Shown here piece after piece: positions 48,626-57,392 of a DNA stretch of 64,000 nt. The DNA is from Salinibacter grassmerensis. Its GTDB lineage: Bacteria > Bacteroidota > Rhodothermia > Rhodothermales > Salinibacteraceae. The stretch spans positions 124,001 through 188,000 of the forward strand of contig NZ_CAMTTF010000004.1 of NCBI RefSeq assembly GCF_947077765.1, read 5' to 3'. Every line of letters starts with the position of its first letter. Positions within the stretch are counted from its first letter, which is position 1. Below the pieces are notes generated by a model, which saw nothing but the letters and a program-made list of their open reading frames with translations, did no database searches and was not told the DNA's origin. The position numbers were made by a program, and so were the translations under genes.

Positions 48626-49705
48626 CTATAAACTGTCCATCATATCTTCTAGGTCTCCTGCGTCGAGGTGGGCGTACATCGAAACGATTCGCCTTGAAGA
48701 CTGCCCCACCATTCTAGCTATTTTCTCGTACGAGTAGTCTTTTTTAACTAGCTCTGTAATAAACATATGCCGCAAGCTGTGGTTGGTCATTTCCTCGTAG
48801 CCGATTTCCGTTAAGAAGTGCCCTGTACGCCTAGACCAGTTCGAGCGGTCAACGTGCGTTTCTCTCTGTGGGCTTTCAAAGACGTAAGGGGTCGTTCCAT
48901 CGTTGTCTATTAGCTGTATCTCGTCCCATATGTGCTTTAAGGGGATTACCCTGTTTTTGCGCTTAAACTGTATCGTCGCCGTCCGGTTAGACTGGTTTAG
49001 GTAAGCGTACTTGCCCCTGTCCGTAAACGTTTTGTGCCAAGTTAAACGTATTACCTCTCCGATTCGAAGCCCCGCGTTTGCTTGTATCCATAGGGCTTTC
49101 CAAAGCCTGTCGTCTTCGTTGTATACGCGGTGCTTAATTTCTTTTTTGATCTCGTCAAACTCTTTTTGAGAGGGTACTTCTACGTCCGATTCCGGTTGCG
49201 GTATGTGGATCCGGCTAAATGGTCTACTGTCTATAACCTGTTGGTCGTGCAGCCAAGAAAAGAAGCTTGATAGGTGGCGCAAGTTCGTTTCTACTGTCGT
49301 TGAAGAAACCGACTGCAAGCGCCAGTACTTGAAGTCTCTTATGTGGTCCTCGTTGGGCTCTGCGGTTAAAATATAAGGGTCGATTCCCGATTCTTCTTCG
49401 ATCCAACGACCAAACATTTTTAGTGCAAGTCTGTCGCTGTTGATCGTATAGTCGGACAGTTCCCCCGCCCGTTCTTTCATCCGTCGAAGCTCTAAATAGT
49501 CTTCTTTCGCCTCTTCGAACGTCGTGTCTGCTAGGTCTTCCCCCCGTTCCAGTTTGCGGTAGTAGTCGTCCCACTTGCGCTGCTTTTTCTTTGCTTCGGT
49601 CTCTTCTTTTGTCTTCAAAGAAAAGCCGACTCGCTCTTTTTCGTCCTCTTTGGTTACGTAGGCTTGGTAGTAGTAGACGCCCCTTTTCGTGTAGATACTG
49701 GACAT
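48626..49705 (-). CDS. int: Phage integrase, tyrosine recombinase
   Basis: A 359-residue recombinase expected to catalyse integration at the tRNA-Leu core. The N-terminal arm-binding domain starts SSIYTKRGVYYYQAYVTKED; a SAM-like core-binding domain spans about 60-165. Catalytic residues: Arg in NAGLRIGEVIRL (near 212), Lys in RKNRVIPLKH, HSLRH (near 308-312), and the nucleophile Tyr in SMYAHLD (near 343). The usual GHSS box reads VGQSSRR, with Gln for His. It lies about 170 bases from the attR core. The dead integrase at 50165 is a clear relative. Confidence 0.93.
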   Translation of the reverse strand: MSSIYTKRGVYYYQAYVTKEDEKERVGFSLKTKEETEAKKKQRKWDDYYRKLERGEDLADTTFEEAKEDYLELRRMKERAGELSDYTINSDRLALKMFGRWIEEESGIDPYILTAEPNEDHIRDFKYWRLQSVSSTTVETNLRHLSSFFSWLHDQQVIDSRPFSRIHIPQPESDVEVPSQKEFDEIKKEIKHRVYNEDDRLWKALWIQANAGLRIGEVIRLTWHKTFTDRGKYAYLNQSNRTATIQFKRKNRVIPLKHIWDEIQLIDNDGTTPYVFESPQRETHVDRSNWSRRTGHFLTEIGYEEMTNHSLRHMFITELVKKDYSYEKIARMVGQSSRRIVSMYAHLDAGDLEDMMDSL

Positions 49706-49879
49706 ATGCAGAGTTGCGTTATGACCGTTTCGACTTGATGTCGGGACGACAAGGTCGAGTTGCAGGTTCCAAAAAAGCGGTAGTTATAGGGGTTGCAAAT
49801 TCACTACCTTGCACTGTTTCGCAACAGCATAAAGCGTTGACAGACAACGGGTAAGGTCGGGTGTAAAAGAGCCCTCACA

Positions 49880-49889
49880 GATTCAAAAT
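49880..49889. other. attR core
   Basis: GATTCAAAAT matching attL at 16988-16997. The phage side to the left (CCCTCACA) does not supply a tRNA 5' half. Confidence 0.9.
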
Positions 49890-49938
49890 CCGTTGTCCTT
49901 TCCTGGACGTGAGGGTTCAAGTCCCTCCTCGGGCACCA
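49880..49938 (+). pseudogene. 3' half of host tRNA-Leu(CAA), with encoded CCA
   Basis: From the anticodon loop: TTCAAAA, TCCGT, a class II variable arm (GTCCTTTCCTGGAC), T arm GAGGG-TTCAAGT-CCCTC, acceptor CTCGGGC (49928-49934), discriminator A and CCA (49936-49938). Its acceptor and anticodon-stem strands complement the 5' half at 16958. No promoter or 5' half lies upstream in the prophage, so it should not yield a tRNA. Confidence 0.93.
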
Positions 49939-50164
49939 CCTCACCAGGGCTGGGGAGCCCTCTTGAACGCCGCTTGGAGGGAAGTAACAGAGGTTTCTTG
50001 TCTATCTTTCTCCTGTTCTACCTTTCTCCCCTCCCTCTCGTCTCCGGCCAGATGGTAGTAAAGATCGAGCTAATCGGTCGTAAATCCGGCGAACTGGCTC
50101 CGTATCTCCGTGTAGCCCGGGAGAGCTAAATCACGCTCTCCGGCAACCACAAATCGGGGTCGCT

Positions 50165-51087
50165 ATGAGTTCGCTCTACCAGAAACGGGGCATCTTCTAC
50201 TACCAAGGCGAGGACGAAGACGGGAACCGCATCTAGAAGTCTTTGCGCACTCGGGATGAGGCTGGGGCGAAGGAGAAGAAAGCGAAGTTGGACGAGCGGT
50301 TTTCGTCGGATTTCCCTTTCACTCTCTCTAAGCTCATTGAGGACTATTTGGAGCACCGCCGCCGGAAGCGGGACCGAGATGAGCTGTCGGGTCGGACGGT
50401 CGGTTCTGACGAGTATGTTCTTCCCCTCTTCCTCAGTTGGGTTGAGGGCAAGTACGGAACGGTCTTCTCCGACGAGGTAGGCGAAGTCAACTTCTCAGCT
50501 TTCAGAGAAAAGCGGCTGAAAAACGTCTCCCCCACAACTGTCGGCAAAGATCTGCGCCACATCCAGTCGTTCTTCTCTCATCTCCGCCGGAAAGAGGTTC
50601 TTTCAAGAGGCCCGCTTACGCCTCGGCGAAATGGCAATGATGAAGTGGCGACGAGGTCTCGAGGATGTGAGCACGGGACACGCCCGGAACTACGTCTATC
50701 TTGCGCCTAAAGAGCAGACGCTCACGACTAAGTTCAAGCGGAAGTTGCGAGCAATCCCCGTCGGATAAATTTGGGATATTTTTGAACGTATGAAGGCGCA
50801 GAAATATCCTTCAGATACTTTCGTCTTCTCTTCTCCTGTGACTGACAGTCACCTCACCACTTCCACTCTCTGCCACCTGGAAGGACGAAGTGAAGAGGGT
50901 TGACGAACTCTCTCGCCCGTATACCTCCCCCTCCATTCGCCACCGGGCCGTGACGCATCTGCTTCGGCAGGGCGTCCCCGTCTACAAGGTCGGCAAAATC
51001 GTCGGGCACAGCTCGGAAAAAATCACGGAGCGCTACTCACACTTCATTCCCGGCGACCTGGAAGACGCAATGAGCCTTCTGGAATAG
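50165..51087 (+). pseudogene. Decayed tyrosine integrase from an earlier element
   Basis: Begins SSLYQKRGIFYYQGEDEDGN, parallel to the prophage integrase start. TAG at 50234 interrupts it after 23 codons; the frame then runs through DYLEHRRRKRDRDELSGRTV and GKDLRHIQSFFSHLRRKEVL. It shifts frame near 50600-50640, showing ARLRLGEMAMMKW (catalytic Arg region) in another frame, then a TAA, and ends in a third frame with HRAVTHLLRQGVPVYKVGKI, VGHSSEKITERYSH and GDLEDAMSLLE. Several lesions, so it is not functional. Its place beside the tRNA 3' end shows previous use of this site. Confidence 0.85.
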
Positions 51088-51169
51088 GGTTTGACAAAAC
51101 AGAGGTCACGCGAAGGTTCGTCTTTCGGATCGTGCGTTTCGGATTTTTACCTCCAATAGAGTGTACGAC

Positions 51170-51376
51170 ATGCCGTTTGCCGGAGTCATTCAGGAGCTGG
51201 AAGAAAAAGGGTTCGGCGTGAAAGTCGTTGACGGTGGTATCATTGCCCGTCTCGGTTCTCGCAAGCCGAGCCGTCATGAGTTGGTCAATGCGGTACCCAG
51301 GCTCGAAAACTTCCTCATGGAGACGGTTGGAGAAGGTGTGTTCATTTCGTCTTGGGAAGAACAGTTCTCGGTCTGA
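51170..51376 (+). CDS. Small ORF of unknown function in the decayed zone
   Basis: A 68-codon frame (PFAGVIQELEEKGFGVKVVD...FISSWEEQFSV). An ATG three codons upstream (51161) is an alternative start. The pattern looks like a helix and a beta hairpin, but no family is recognised and it may be a remnant of the earlier mobile element. Confidence 0.4.
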   Translation: MPFAGVIQELEEKGFGVKVVDGGIIARLGSRKPSRHELVNAVPRLENFLMETVGEGVFISSWEEQFSV

Positions 51377-51505
51377 GCAGGCACGAGGAGCCGATCAAAA
51401 GCGATGTGCGCTGTTGTCTTGGTCACTGTGGAGTCTTCGAGGGTGGAAAATGGCAGTGAGCCCTCCAGTCCCTCGTCTATTTAGAGCTGGAAATAACCGC
51501 TCGTC

Positions 51506-51709
51506 TCACTTCCCTACCCTGTTTCCAAACTTCTCGGCGAGGTCGGAAAGCACCTTCTCGGCGGCTTCGGAGAGTTCGTGGTCGTCGGTCTGCTCTCCCA
51601 TGTCCTCATCTGTTTCCTCCTCTTTCTCTTCGTCCTTGTGGACTGGTGAAAGCGTCCACACGCTCTCGTCGGGATAGTCCAACTCTTCGGAGCGCTCACG
51701 GGCGTTCAT
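51506..51709 (-). CDS. Small acidic ORF in the decayed zone
   Basis: A 67-codon frame starting at 51709: NARERSEELDYPDESVWTLS, then a Glu-rich tract and SEAAEKVLSDLAEKFGNRVG. Typical acidic halophile composition argues for real coding. It overlaps the start of the epimerase remnant by 2 bases on the other strand. The open frame further upstream is a shadow of the epimerase. Confidence 0.4.
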   Translation of the reverse strand: MNARERSEELDYPDESVWTLSPVHKDEEKEEETDEDMGEQTDDHELSEAAEKVLSDLAEKFGNRVGK

Positions 51710-52660
51710 GCGGGAGCATGCCTGGGACCAGGAGCACGGCGGGTACGTCGATGCCCTGCACCGGGACGGGTCTGTGAAGAGCCCCACAAGGACTTCTCCT
51801 CCCAGTTGGCTCCTCTCTCCGGCTACCTGCTGTACCTCTATTCCGCAGCCCGCACCCCCACGTACCTTCGCGAGGCGGAGCGGATCATGGACCTGACCCT
51901 CACCCACATGCAGGACGACCGTGGGTGGATTCTGGAGCGCTTCGCAGCGGACTGGACGTTTCGTCCAGACGACCCGAAGAACAGCCACATCAACGTGGGC
52001 CACAACGCGGAGGTGGCCTGGCTGCTGCTCCGGCTCCACGCCCTCACCGGCAAGGAGCGGTACCGGCGCAAGGGGCTGGCACTCACGGACAAGCTTCTGA
52101 GAACAGCCTTCCGCGACGAGACCGGCGCGTGGCGCCACGAGCTCCGGCGCACCGACCCGGCCCGGCACCCCGACACGGCGGTCTGGTGGGTGCAGGCGCA
52201 CGGCAACATGCTCCAGCTCTATGCCTACTGCGCCACCGGGGCCGACCGCTACCTGGACGCCTTCCGAAAGGGCGCCCGGTTTTGGATGGACGCGTTCGTG
52301 GACGCCGACCACGGCGGCACTGTGCTCCGCACGACCCTCGACGGAACGGTGGTGGACGGCGAAAAGGCCGTGCGCACCAAAACCTCGTACCACGCCGTCG
52401 AGCACGCCCTGCTGGCGTCGCTCTACCTGGACCTGTGGGCCAGGGGGGCGGCCACGACGCTTCACTACCGCCTCGACTCCGTACAGGACCTCTCTCTTTC
52501 TCCGCCTCTTGTCGAAGACACGCCCCGGATCGAACGTGTGCTCGTAGACGGTACCCCGCGTCCCCGAACCGCCTTCCCCGATGGGACAGTGCGCCTCCCG
52601 GACACCCTCACCGCCCCGGTTCGTCTTCAAATTGACCTGAGTAGCCCCTCATTCCCATGA
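51708..52660 (+). pseudogene. AGE-family epimerase (N-acylglucosamine/cellobiose 2-epimerase type), truncated and frameshifted
   Basis: Only the C-terminal three quarters of a normal ~400-residue (alpha/alpha)6-barrel enzyme remain. The first frame gives AWDQEHGGYVDALHRDGSVK, then breaks near 51775-51790. The rest continues in another frame as PHKDFSSQLAPLSGYLLYLY, NSHINVGHNAEVAWLLLR (catalytic His region), DTAVWWVQAHGNMLQLY and KTSYHAVEHALLA (second His). The N-terminus appears to have been lost next to the mobile element. The remaining catalytic motifs are intact, so the damage looks recent. Confidence 0.75.
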
Positions 52661-52714
52661 TCCGTTGGCGTCCTTCCGGAACAGTGGCCCCGGGAGGTGA
52701 CCCCTCCCGTCCGG

Positions 52715-55129
52715 TTAGAACGGCACCGAGAGGCTGACGCGCACGTCCCGCCCCGGCGACAGGGCGTACCCCTTGTACGTGTCCAGGAAGTCGCGGTACG
52801 TGGTGTCGAACGCGTTGCGTACCTCAACGCGAAGGATAGGCGTCACGCCCAGACCAAGCGCGAACCGGCTTTCCGCGGACGCGTCAACGGTCGTGTAGGC
52901 CTTCGTGGACGCCGTCCCGAACGGCGGGTTGGGGCCCCCCTCAAGGTCGTCGAACTGCGAAAACGGTTCAAACCGACCAGCCGCGTCCTTGTCAAAGCCG
53001 CGCTTCAGGTCTACCTCGATCCGCGGACTGCGGAGCAGCCCGGGGCCGTCGGGCGTGACGTGGACAAAGCCCTGTACGTTGTTGGCCGGGAGCAGCGGCA
53101 GGTCCCCATCGGCCCCGTTGGGGCCGAGGCCGTCGCCGCTGCCGCCGAGGACGGTCGCCTGCCCGCCTACGTGCAACCAGGGCCGCAACTGCGCCTCCAC
53201 CTTCGCCTCTATCCCAGGGATGACGGCATCGGTCTGGTTCGCCTCGTAAATCGGGGGCCCATTTCCCTGCGGTCCGCGATTATCGCCTGTGTTCTCCAGG
53301 TAGATGTAATCGTTGATGGCGTTCACGTACCCGGTAAGCTCGGCGGTCAGCCGGTCGCGTCGCACCCGCACCGACACGTCGGCGCTGTAGGCGCGCTCCG
53401 GGTCGAGGCTCGGCGTGCCCCGCTGGAACGCCGCAACCCCGCCGTGGACGCCATTGGCGTACAGCTCAAAGATACTGGGTGCCCGAAAGCCGCTGCTCAG
53501 ATTGGTCGCTACGGCCACGCCGTCGGCCACCTTCACGTTCGCCCCGACGGCGCCGGACAAGGTCAGGTAGTCGTTCTCCAGCGCGTCCGGGTCGTCTGTG
53601 TTCTGGTTCGGCTCCGCGTCGATGGTGCGGACGTCGCCCCGAACGCCCGCGTTGAAGGTCCAGGGGGCGAGGTCGATCTCCTCAAATACGAAGAGTCCCA
53701 CGTTCCAGGTGTCGGCGGTTGGCTGCAGCTCCGCCGAGCCCCGCGTGTTCGCGTCCTGGAGCTGGACCTCCGCGCCGAGCGTGCCGCTCACAGGTCCGAC
53801 CTTCGGGTGGGCCACCTCCAGGCGCCCGGTGTAAATGTCGGTCTTTAGGTCGAGGGGATAATCAAAGTCCCCAAACCCCCCGTTGTCGTCGATGAAGTCG
53901 AGCGTCTGAGTGCCATTGTCATTTCCCGATTGACGAATCGAGGTCTGGACGCTCAGGCGGGGCCGGACCACGAAGCCGTCGGCCACGAGGTTGGCCTTCG
54001 CCACCAGATTCCCATGCTCCAGGTTTTGGCCAAGGCCGTTTGCGTTCTCCGCTCCCGGGCCTCCTGTGGGAAGCAGGAAGTTATGCCGGTTGATCCAGTA
54101 GTCCCCGTAGACCTGCACAGTCCCGAAGTCCCCCTGCGTGCCGACCTGCGCGTAGCCGTTCCACTGCTCGAAGTTCGTGAACGGGACCTCGTCGGTGTAC
54201 TTCGGATCTCCGAAGGTGCCGCCGTTGCTCGTGTCGAAGAAGGTGTCCTCGTCGGGCGCGGTGTAGTTGCCGGCAACGCGCCGCTCGAAGCCGACACGGA
54301 CGCCCACCGGGCCGCGGGCGCCCTGGAGATCCAGTCCCACGGCGCGCTCGTTGTTGTTCGTGAAGTACTGAGAGCGAAATGTGCCCCCGAGTCGGGTCGC
54401 GTCCACGTCGGCGGTGGGGGCGTCCTTGGTGAGCACGTTGATCGCGCCGCCGAGGGCGTCGGAGCCGTACTGGATGCTGCTGGGGCCGCGCACCACCTCA
54501 ATGCGCTCGGCCTCGTTCGTGGAGGTGGAGGGGAAGTGGCGCACCCCAAACTGGTAGTACTCCTGGGCGATGCCGTCTTTCAACAGGCGGATGCGGTTGC
54601 CCGAGAGGCCGCGCAGCACAGGCTTGCCCGCCTGCGAACCCGTCTGGATGGAGGAGACGCCCGCAACGTTGCCGGAGAGCACGCCGCCGAGCGACGCGCT
54701 GCCCTCGGTGTCAAGGTCCTCGGCGCCCAACACGCTGACGCTCTGGGGCGTGGTCAGCGTGCTTCGGGCCCGCGCCGTGCCGGTGACGGTCACCCCGTCC
54801 GTCTCCAGCACGCGCTCCTTGAGCGACACGTTGATTTCGCGGGTCGCGCCGGCCTGGAGGGTGACCTCCCGGATGGCCGTCTGGTAGCCGACGAATCGAA
54901 TTTCGAGGGTGTGGTCGCCGGGCGGAAGCCCGTCGAGCGTGTACTGGCCGTCGGGGCCAGCGGTGGTGCCCCGCTGGAACGCCACGTCGGCAATCTGGGC
55001 GCCGGGCAGGGGCGCCCCGTCCGCGTCCGTGACGGTGCCGGTCACGGTGCTGCGGGTGGACTGGGCCTCGGCGGTGGGGATGAGGAGGCAGGTGAGAAGG
55101 GAAAGAACAACGAGGATACGGGTCGACAT
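52715..55129 (-). CDS. TonB-dependent outer-membrane receptor with carboxypeptidase-like N-domain
   Basis: An 804-residue receptor. The signal peptide (MSTRILVVLSLLTCLLIPTA) leads into a CarboxypepD_reg-like domain (STVTGTVTDADGAPLPGAQI, GQYTLDGLPPGDHTLEIRFV). The plug follows (STLTTPQSVSVLGAEDLDTE, KPVLRGLSGNRIRLLKDGIA, RIEVVRGPSSIQYGSDALGG), then a long barrel ending VRVSLSVPF. The plug wording is that of the FepA/CirA-like metal-chelate receptors. The upstream small secreted CxxC protein is on the same strand, so a metal or metal-complex substrate is inferred. Confidence 0.9.
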   Translation of the reverse strand: MSTRILVVLSLLTCLLIPTAEAQSTRSTVTGTVTDADGAPLPGAQIADVAFQRGTTAGPDGQYTLDGLPPGDHTLEIRFVGYQTAIREVTLQAGATREINVSLKERVLETDGVTVTGTARARSTLTTPQSVSVLGAEDLDTEGSASLGGVLSGNVAGVSSIQTGSQAGKPVLRGLSGNRIRLLKDGIAQEYYQFGVRHFPSTSTNEAERIEVVRGPSSIQYGSDALGGAINVLTKDAPTADVDATRLGGTFRSQYFTNNNERAVGLDLQGARGPVGVRVGFERRVAGNYTAPDEDTFFDTSNGGTFGDPKYTDEVPFTNFEQWNGYAQVGTQGDFGTVQVYGDYWINRHNFLLPTGGPGAENANGLGQNLEHGNLVAKANLVADGFVVRPRLSVQTSIRQSGNDNGTQTLDFIDDNGGFGDFDYPLDLKTDIYTGRLEVAHPKVGPVSGTLGAEVQLQDANTRGSAELQPTADTWNVGLFVFEEIDLAPWTFNAGVRGDVRTIDAEPNQNTDDPDALENDYLTLSGAVGANVKVADGVAVATNLSSGFRAPSIFELYANGVHGGVAAFQRGTPSLDPERAYSADVSVRVRRDRLTAELTGYVNAINDYIYLENTGDNRGPQGNGPPIYEANQTDAVIPGIEAKVEAQLRPWLHVGGQATVLGGSGDGLGPNGADGDLPLLPANNVQGFVHVTPDGPGLLRSPRIEVDLKRGFDKDAAGRFEPFSQFDDLEGGPNPPFGTASTKAYTTVDASAESRFALGLGVTPILRVEVRNAFDTTYRDFLDTYKGYALSPGRDVRVSLSVPF

Positions 55130-55370
55130 AAAGCGAGACAAACGGATGCAACGGAGCAAACAGATCGGGGCCGTCCATCAGGGACGGACGAGGGGCGACA
55201 AGAGGAGACCTGCCCGTTGCAGTCGCGGCGACTTGCGGCATGCACGCACATCGGTTCCACGCGCCGGGTTTGCTGCCGACCAGAACGGACGCCGGGTCGA
55301 TGCGGACGACACGTGTACACGCAGGGCATCCGTAGCGTCCGGAGGGCGGACGGTGCCGGACGCACCGGGA

Positions 55371-55751
55371 CTACGCTAGACGGGCCTCGGAGAGAGAGGG
55401 AGGCCCGCGGATGAACGGATCGGCCACCACGGGGGCGACGGCCGCCTGCGACCGAACCTCGACGGCCAGGGTCCCGACTGTGCGCGGGGCCGTGGACGGC
55501 GGCGGGGTCGGCGTCACCACCAGAAGCCGGGTGGCACAGAGGTCACACTCCGGCACAACACGACCGTCGGTCGTGTCCGTCCAGAGGGGGCCCTCCGCGG
55601 CGTGCACGTCCGCCGGGTGACAAGACGATTCCGCCTGATTGCTCCGTTGCGCCGCCCCGTGCTGCACGAGGTGTACGGTCGGCCCAACGACCCCGCCCGT
55701 GGCGAACGCCACGAGCAGTAGCCCGACCAGAATGCGGCGGCGTCCCTGCAT
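55371..55751 (-). CDS. Small secreted CxxC protein upstream of the TonB receptor
   Basis: A 126-residue protein. The N-terminal hydrophobic leader (RILVGLLLVAFATGGVVGPT) is followed by His/Cys elements HLVQHG, SSCHP and VPECDLCATRLLVV. Similar small secreted Cys/His proteins precede TonB receptors for metals in Bacteroidota. It lies 240 bases upstream of the receptor on the same strand. Metal handling is inferred; no firm family. Confidence 0.6.
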   Translation of the reverse strand: MQGRRRILVGLLLVAFATGGVVGPTVHLVQHGAAQRSNQAESSCHPADVHAAEGPLWTDTTDGRVVPECDLCATRLLVVTPTPPPSTAPRTVGTLAVEVRSQAAVAPVVADPFIRGPPSLSEARLA

Positions 55752-55954
55752 GGGAAGACGGAGAGTTGTTGGGGTTCTTCGTCCCTATTGTCGAGCGCCG
55801 ACCCTGGTTCCTCGGTTGAAAACGACCACACATGCACATTCATTCACACGACTTACTCTCACAGGGCCACCGGGGCAGGCCCTCCGGATCGATACTCTCA
55901 GCGCCGTTGACTACATTGGTGCTTGAATCATCGGTCTTCCAGCCGCCGCCCGTC

Positions 55955-56416
55955 ATGCCTGGATCGGTCGTCCGTGTCGTCGACGTGTACCCGTACCGCG
56001 ACTCGTCCGTGAACCCTGAGTTTTTGCTGCTCCGCCGCGCCCCCGGCACGCAGTACGCCGGGCAGTGGCGCATGGTGGGGGGCAAAATCGAACCCGGAGA
56101 GGCGGCGTGGGAGACGGCCCACCGCGAGGTCACTGAGGAAACCAGCCACGCCCCCAATCGGCTCTGGACGGTCCCCTCGGTCAACGCGTTCTACGAGTGG
56201 CAGGACGACCGCATCAATCTAATTCCGGCCTTCGCCGCGGCCCTGCCCGCCGACCCGGTGCTCGACGAGGAGCACGACGCGTTCGCCTGGCTGCCGGCCG
56301 AAGAGGCCGTCGACCGGCTGACCTGGCCCGAGCAGCAGCGCCTCCTCCGCCTGGCCGACCAGACGCTCCGAGCCGGCATTCCGCCGCGCCTGGTCGTGCA
56401 GGCGGCCCCCGAATAA
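55955..56416 (+). CDS. Nudix hydrolase
   Basis: A 153-residue pyrophosphohydrolase. The Nudix box reads GKIEPGEAAWETAHREVTEE followed by TSH (G5xE7xREUxEE; the final G is replaced by Ser). The start at 55955 gives PGSVVRVVDVYPYRDSSVNP. LLLRRAPGTQYAGQWRMVGG precedes the box. Substrate not deducible; it resembles MutT/dihydroneopterin-type small Nudix proteins. Promoter region shared with the divergent CxxC gene. Confidence 0.88.
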   Translation: MPGSVVRVVDVYPYRDSSVNPEFLLLRRAPGTQYAGQWRMVGGKIEPGEAAWETAHREVTEETSHAPNRLWTVPSVNAFYEWQDDRINLIPAFAAALPADPVLDEEHDAFAWLPAEEAVDRLTWPEQQRLLRLADQTLRAGIPPRLVVQAAPE

Positions 56417-56630
56417 CCGCTCCGTTTCCCAGACGGTCGTCCCCGTGCCTCGGTCGCCCCGCGTCCCCGCTGGGCTCTGCCTGGAACGCCCACTCCGGGT
56501 CCGGGGACGTGACCCAACAAGGTGGTGCACACGAACCACAGGCGCAGGACAGGCGTCAGGACGTTCACCGAGCGGGTGGGGGGGCCACCGCCCAGCTGCG
56601 CCGTCGGTAGCCGTGGGCACGCCGGCTCCG

Positions 56631-57260
56631 TCATCCGTCCCCACCAGGACCCGCCTCCGCCGCGGACGGGACGAACCACCCCTCCCGCAGCGCCAGGAAG
56701 CCGAGCAGGTTGTTAACGGCATGGGCGAGCACCGGGGCCCACAGCGAGCCCGTGACGGTGAAGAGCCCGCCCAGCAGCCCGCCCATCCCGGCGGCGTACA
56801 GACCATAGGGGACGGCGTCGCGTCCCCACACGTGGGCCGCCCCAAAGAGCAGGCTGGCCCCCACGAGGCCCATCTCGGCCTGCAGCCAGCCTCGGAAGAG
56901 CACCTCCTCCCCGATTCCCGACGCGAGCGCCAGCAGCACGAGACTCAGGGTTCGCACACCGCGTAGTTGAGGACGCAGCGTGCGCACGAGGGGGCGGTAG
57001 ATGGTGCGGTACAACGGGTTGCGCGTCCCTCCGGACCGAAGCAGCATCAGGTGGAGCACCACGAGCGCACATCCCGCCAGCACACCCCATAAAACGGCAT
57101 CGGGCGCCCACCGGAGCTGTGCACCCCAGTCAATGCCCCGCCACAGTCCTGCGCCCCACCCGCCCAGGCCCAGGGCGACCTCGGACAGGAGGCCCATCCA
57201 CACGAAGGCAGTCGCCCTCCGCTTCTGAGCATTGGGGATTGGCTCAGACGCGTTCTCCAT
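56631..57260 (-). CDS. CPBP family intramembrane metalloprotease
   Basis: A 209-residue membrane protein of the CAAX-protease/bacteriocin-processing family. Motifs: GIGEEVLFRGWLQAE (catalytic EExxxR), LLFGAAHVWG (His) and APVLAHAVNNLLG (HxxxN). Several hydrophobic segments surround them. The ATG at 57260 (MENASEPIPNAQKRR) is preferred; the long open frame upstream is a shadow of the next gene. Role in Bacteroidota is mostly unknown. Confidence 0.88.
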   Translation of the reverse strand: MENASEPIPNAQKRRATAFVWMGLLSEVALGLGGWGAGLWRGIDWGAQLRWAPDAVLWGVLAGCALVVLHLMLLRSGGTRNPLYRTIYRPLVRTLRPQLRGVRTLSLVLLALASGIGEEVLFRGWLQAEMGLVGASLLFGAAHVWGRDAVPYGLYAAGMGGLLGGLFTVTGSLWAPVLAHAVNNLLGFLALREGWFVPSAAEAGPGGDG

Positions 57261-57392
57261 GGCATTGAGAGGGCTCGATCGCGTTCCAGTGTGTTGCGTC
57301 GCCGCAGGCTCGGTGGTACGTTGGAACAGCTCGGGCCCGTTCCCGGAGTGTGGACCCGCTCTTCCGCCAACCGCCAACCCCTTGCGCCCTCC

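Larger units (their letters stand above)
16988..49889. mobile_element. Complete siphovirus-type prophage, about 32.9 kb
   Basis: The element is bounded by a 10-base core GATTCAAAAT at each end and carries a tyrosine integrase next to attR. It has a full head and tail module in canonical order (TerS, TerL, portal, MuF, scaffold, capsid, connectors, tail tube, chaperone, tape measure, tail tip), an M15 endolysin, and a divergent early module. Base composition and codon use are clearly less GC-rich than the flanks. Translation leaders are A-rich without obvious Shine-Dalgarno sites, as in Bacteroidota. No gene of the structural set is visibly broken, so it may be inducible. Confidence 0.95.

Noticed and set aside
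53930-55414. Rightward 494-codon frame opposite the TonB receptor
   Set aside because: Antisense shadow; the receptor on the other strand has signal, plug and barrel motifs.
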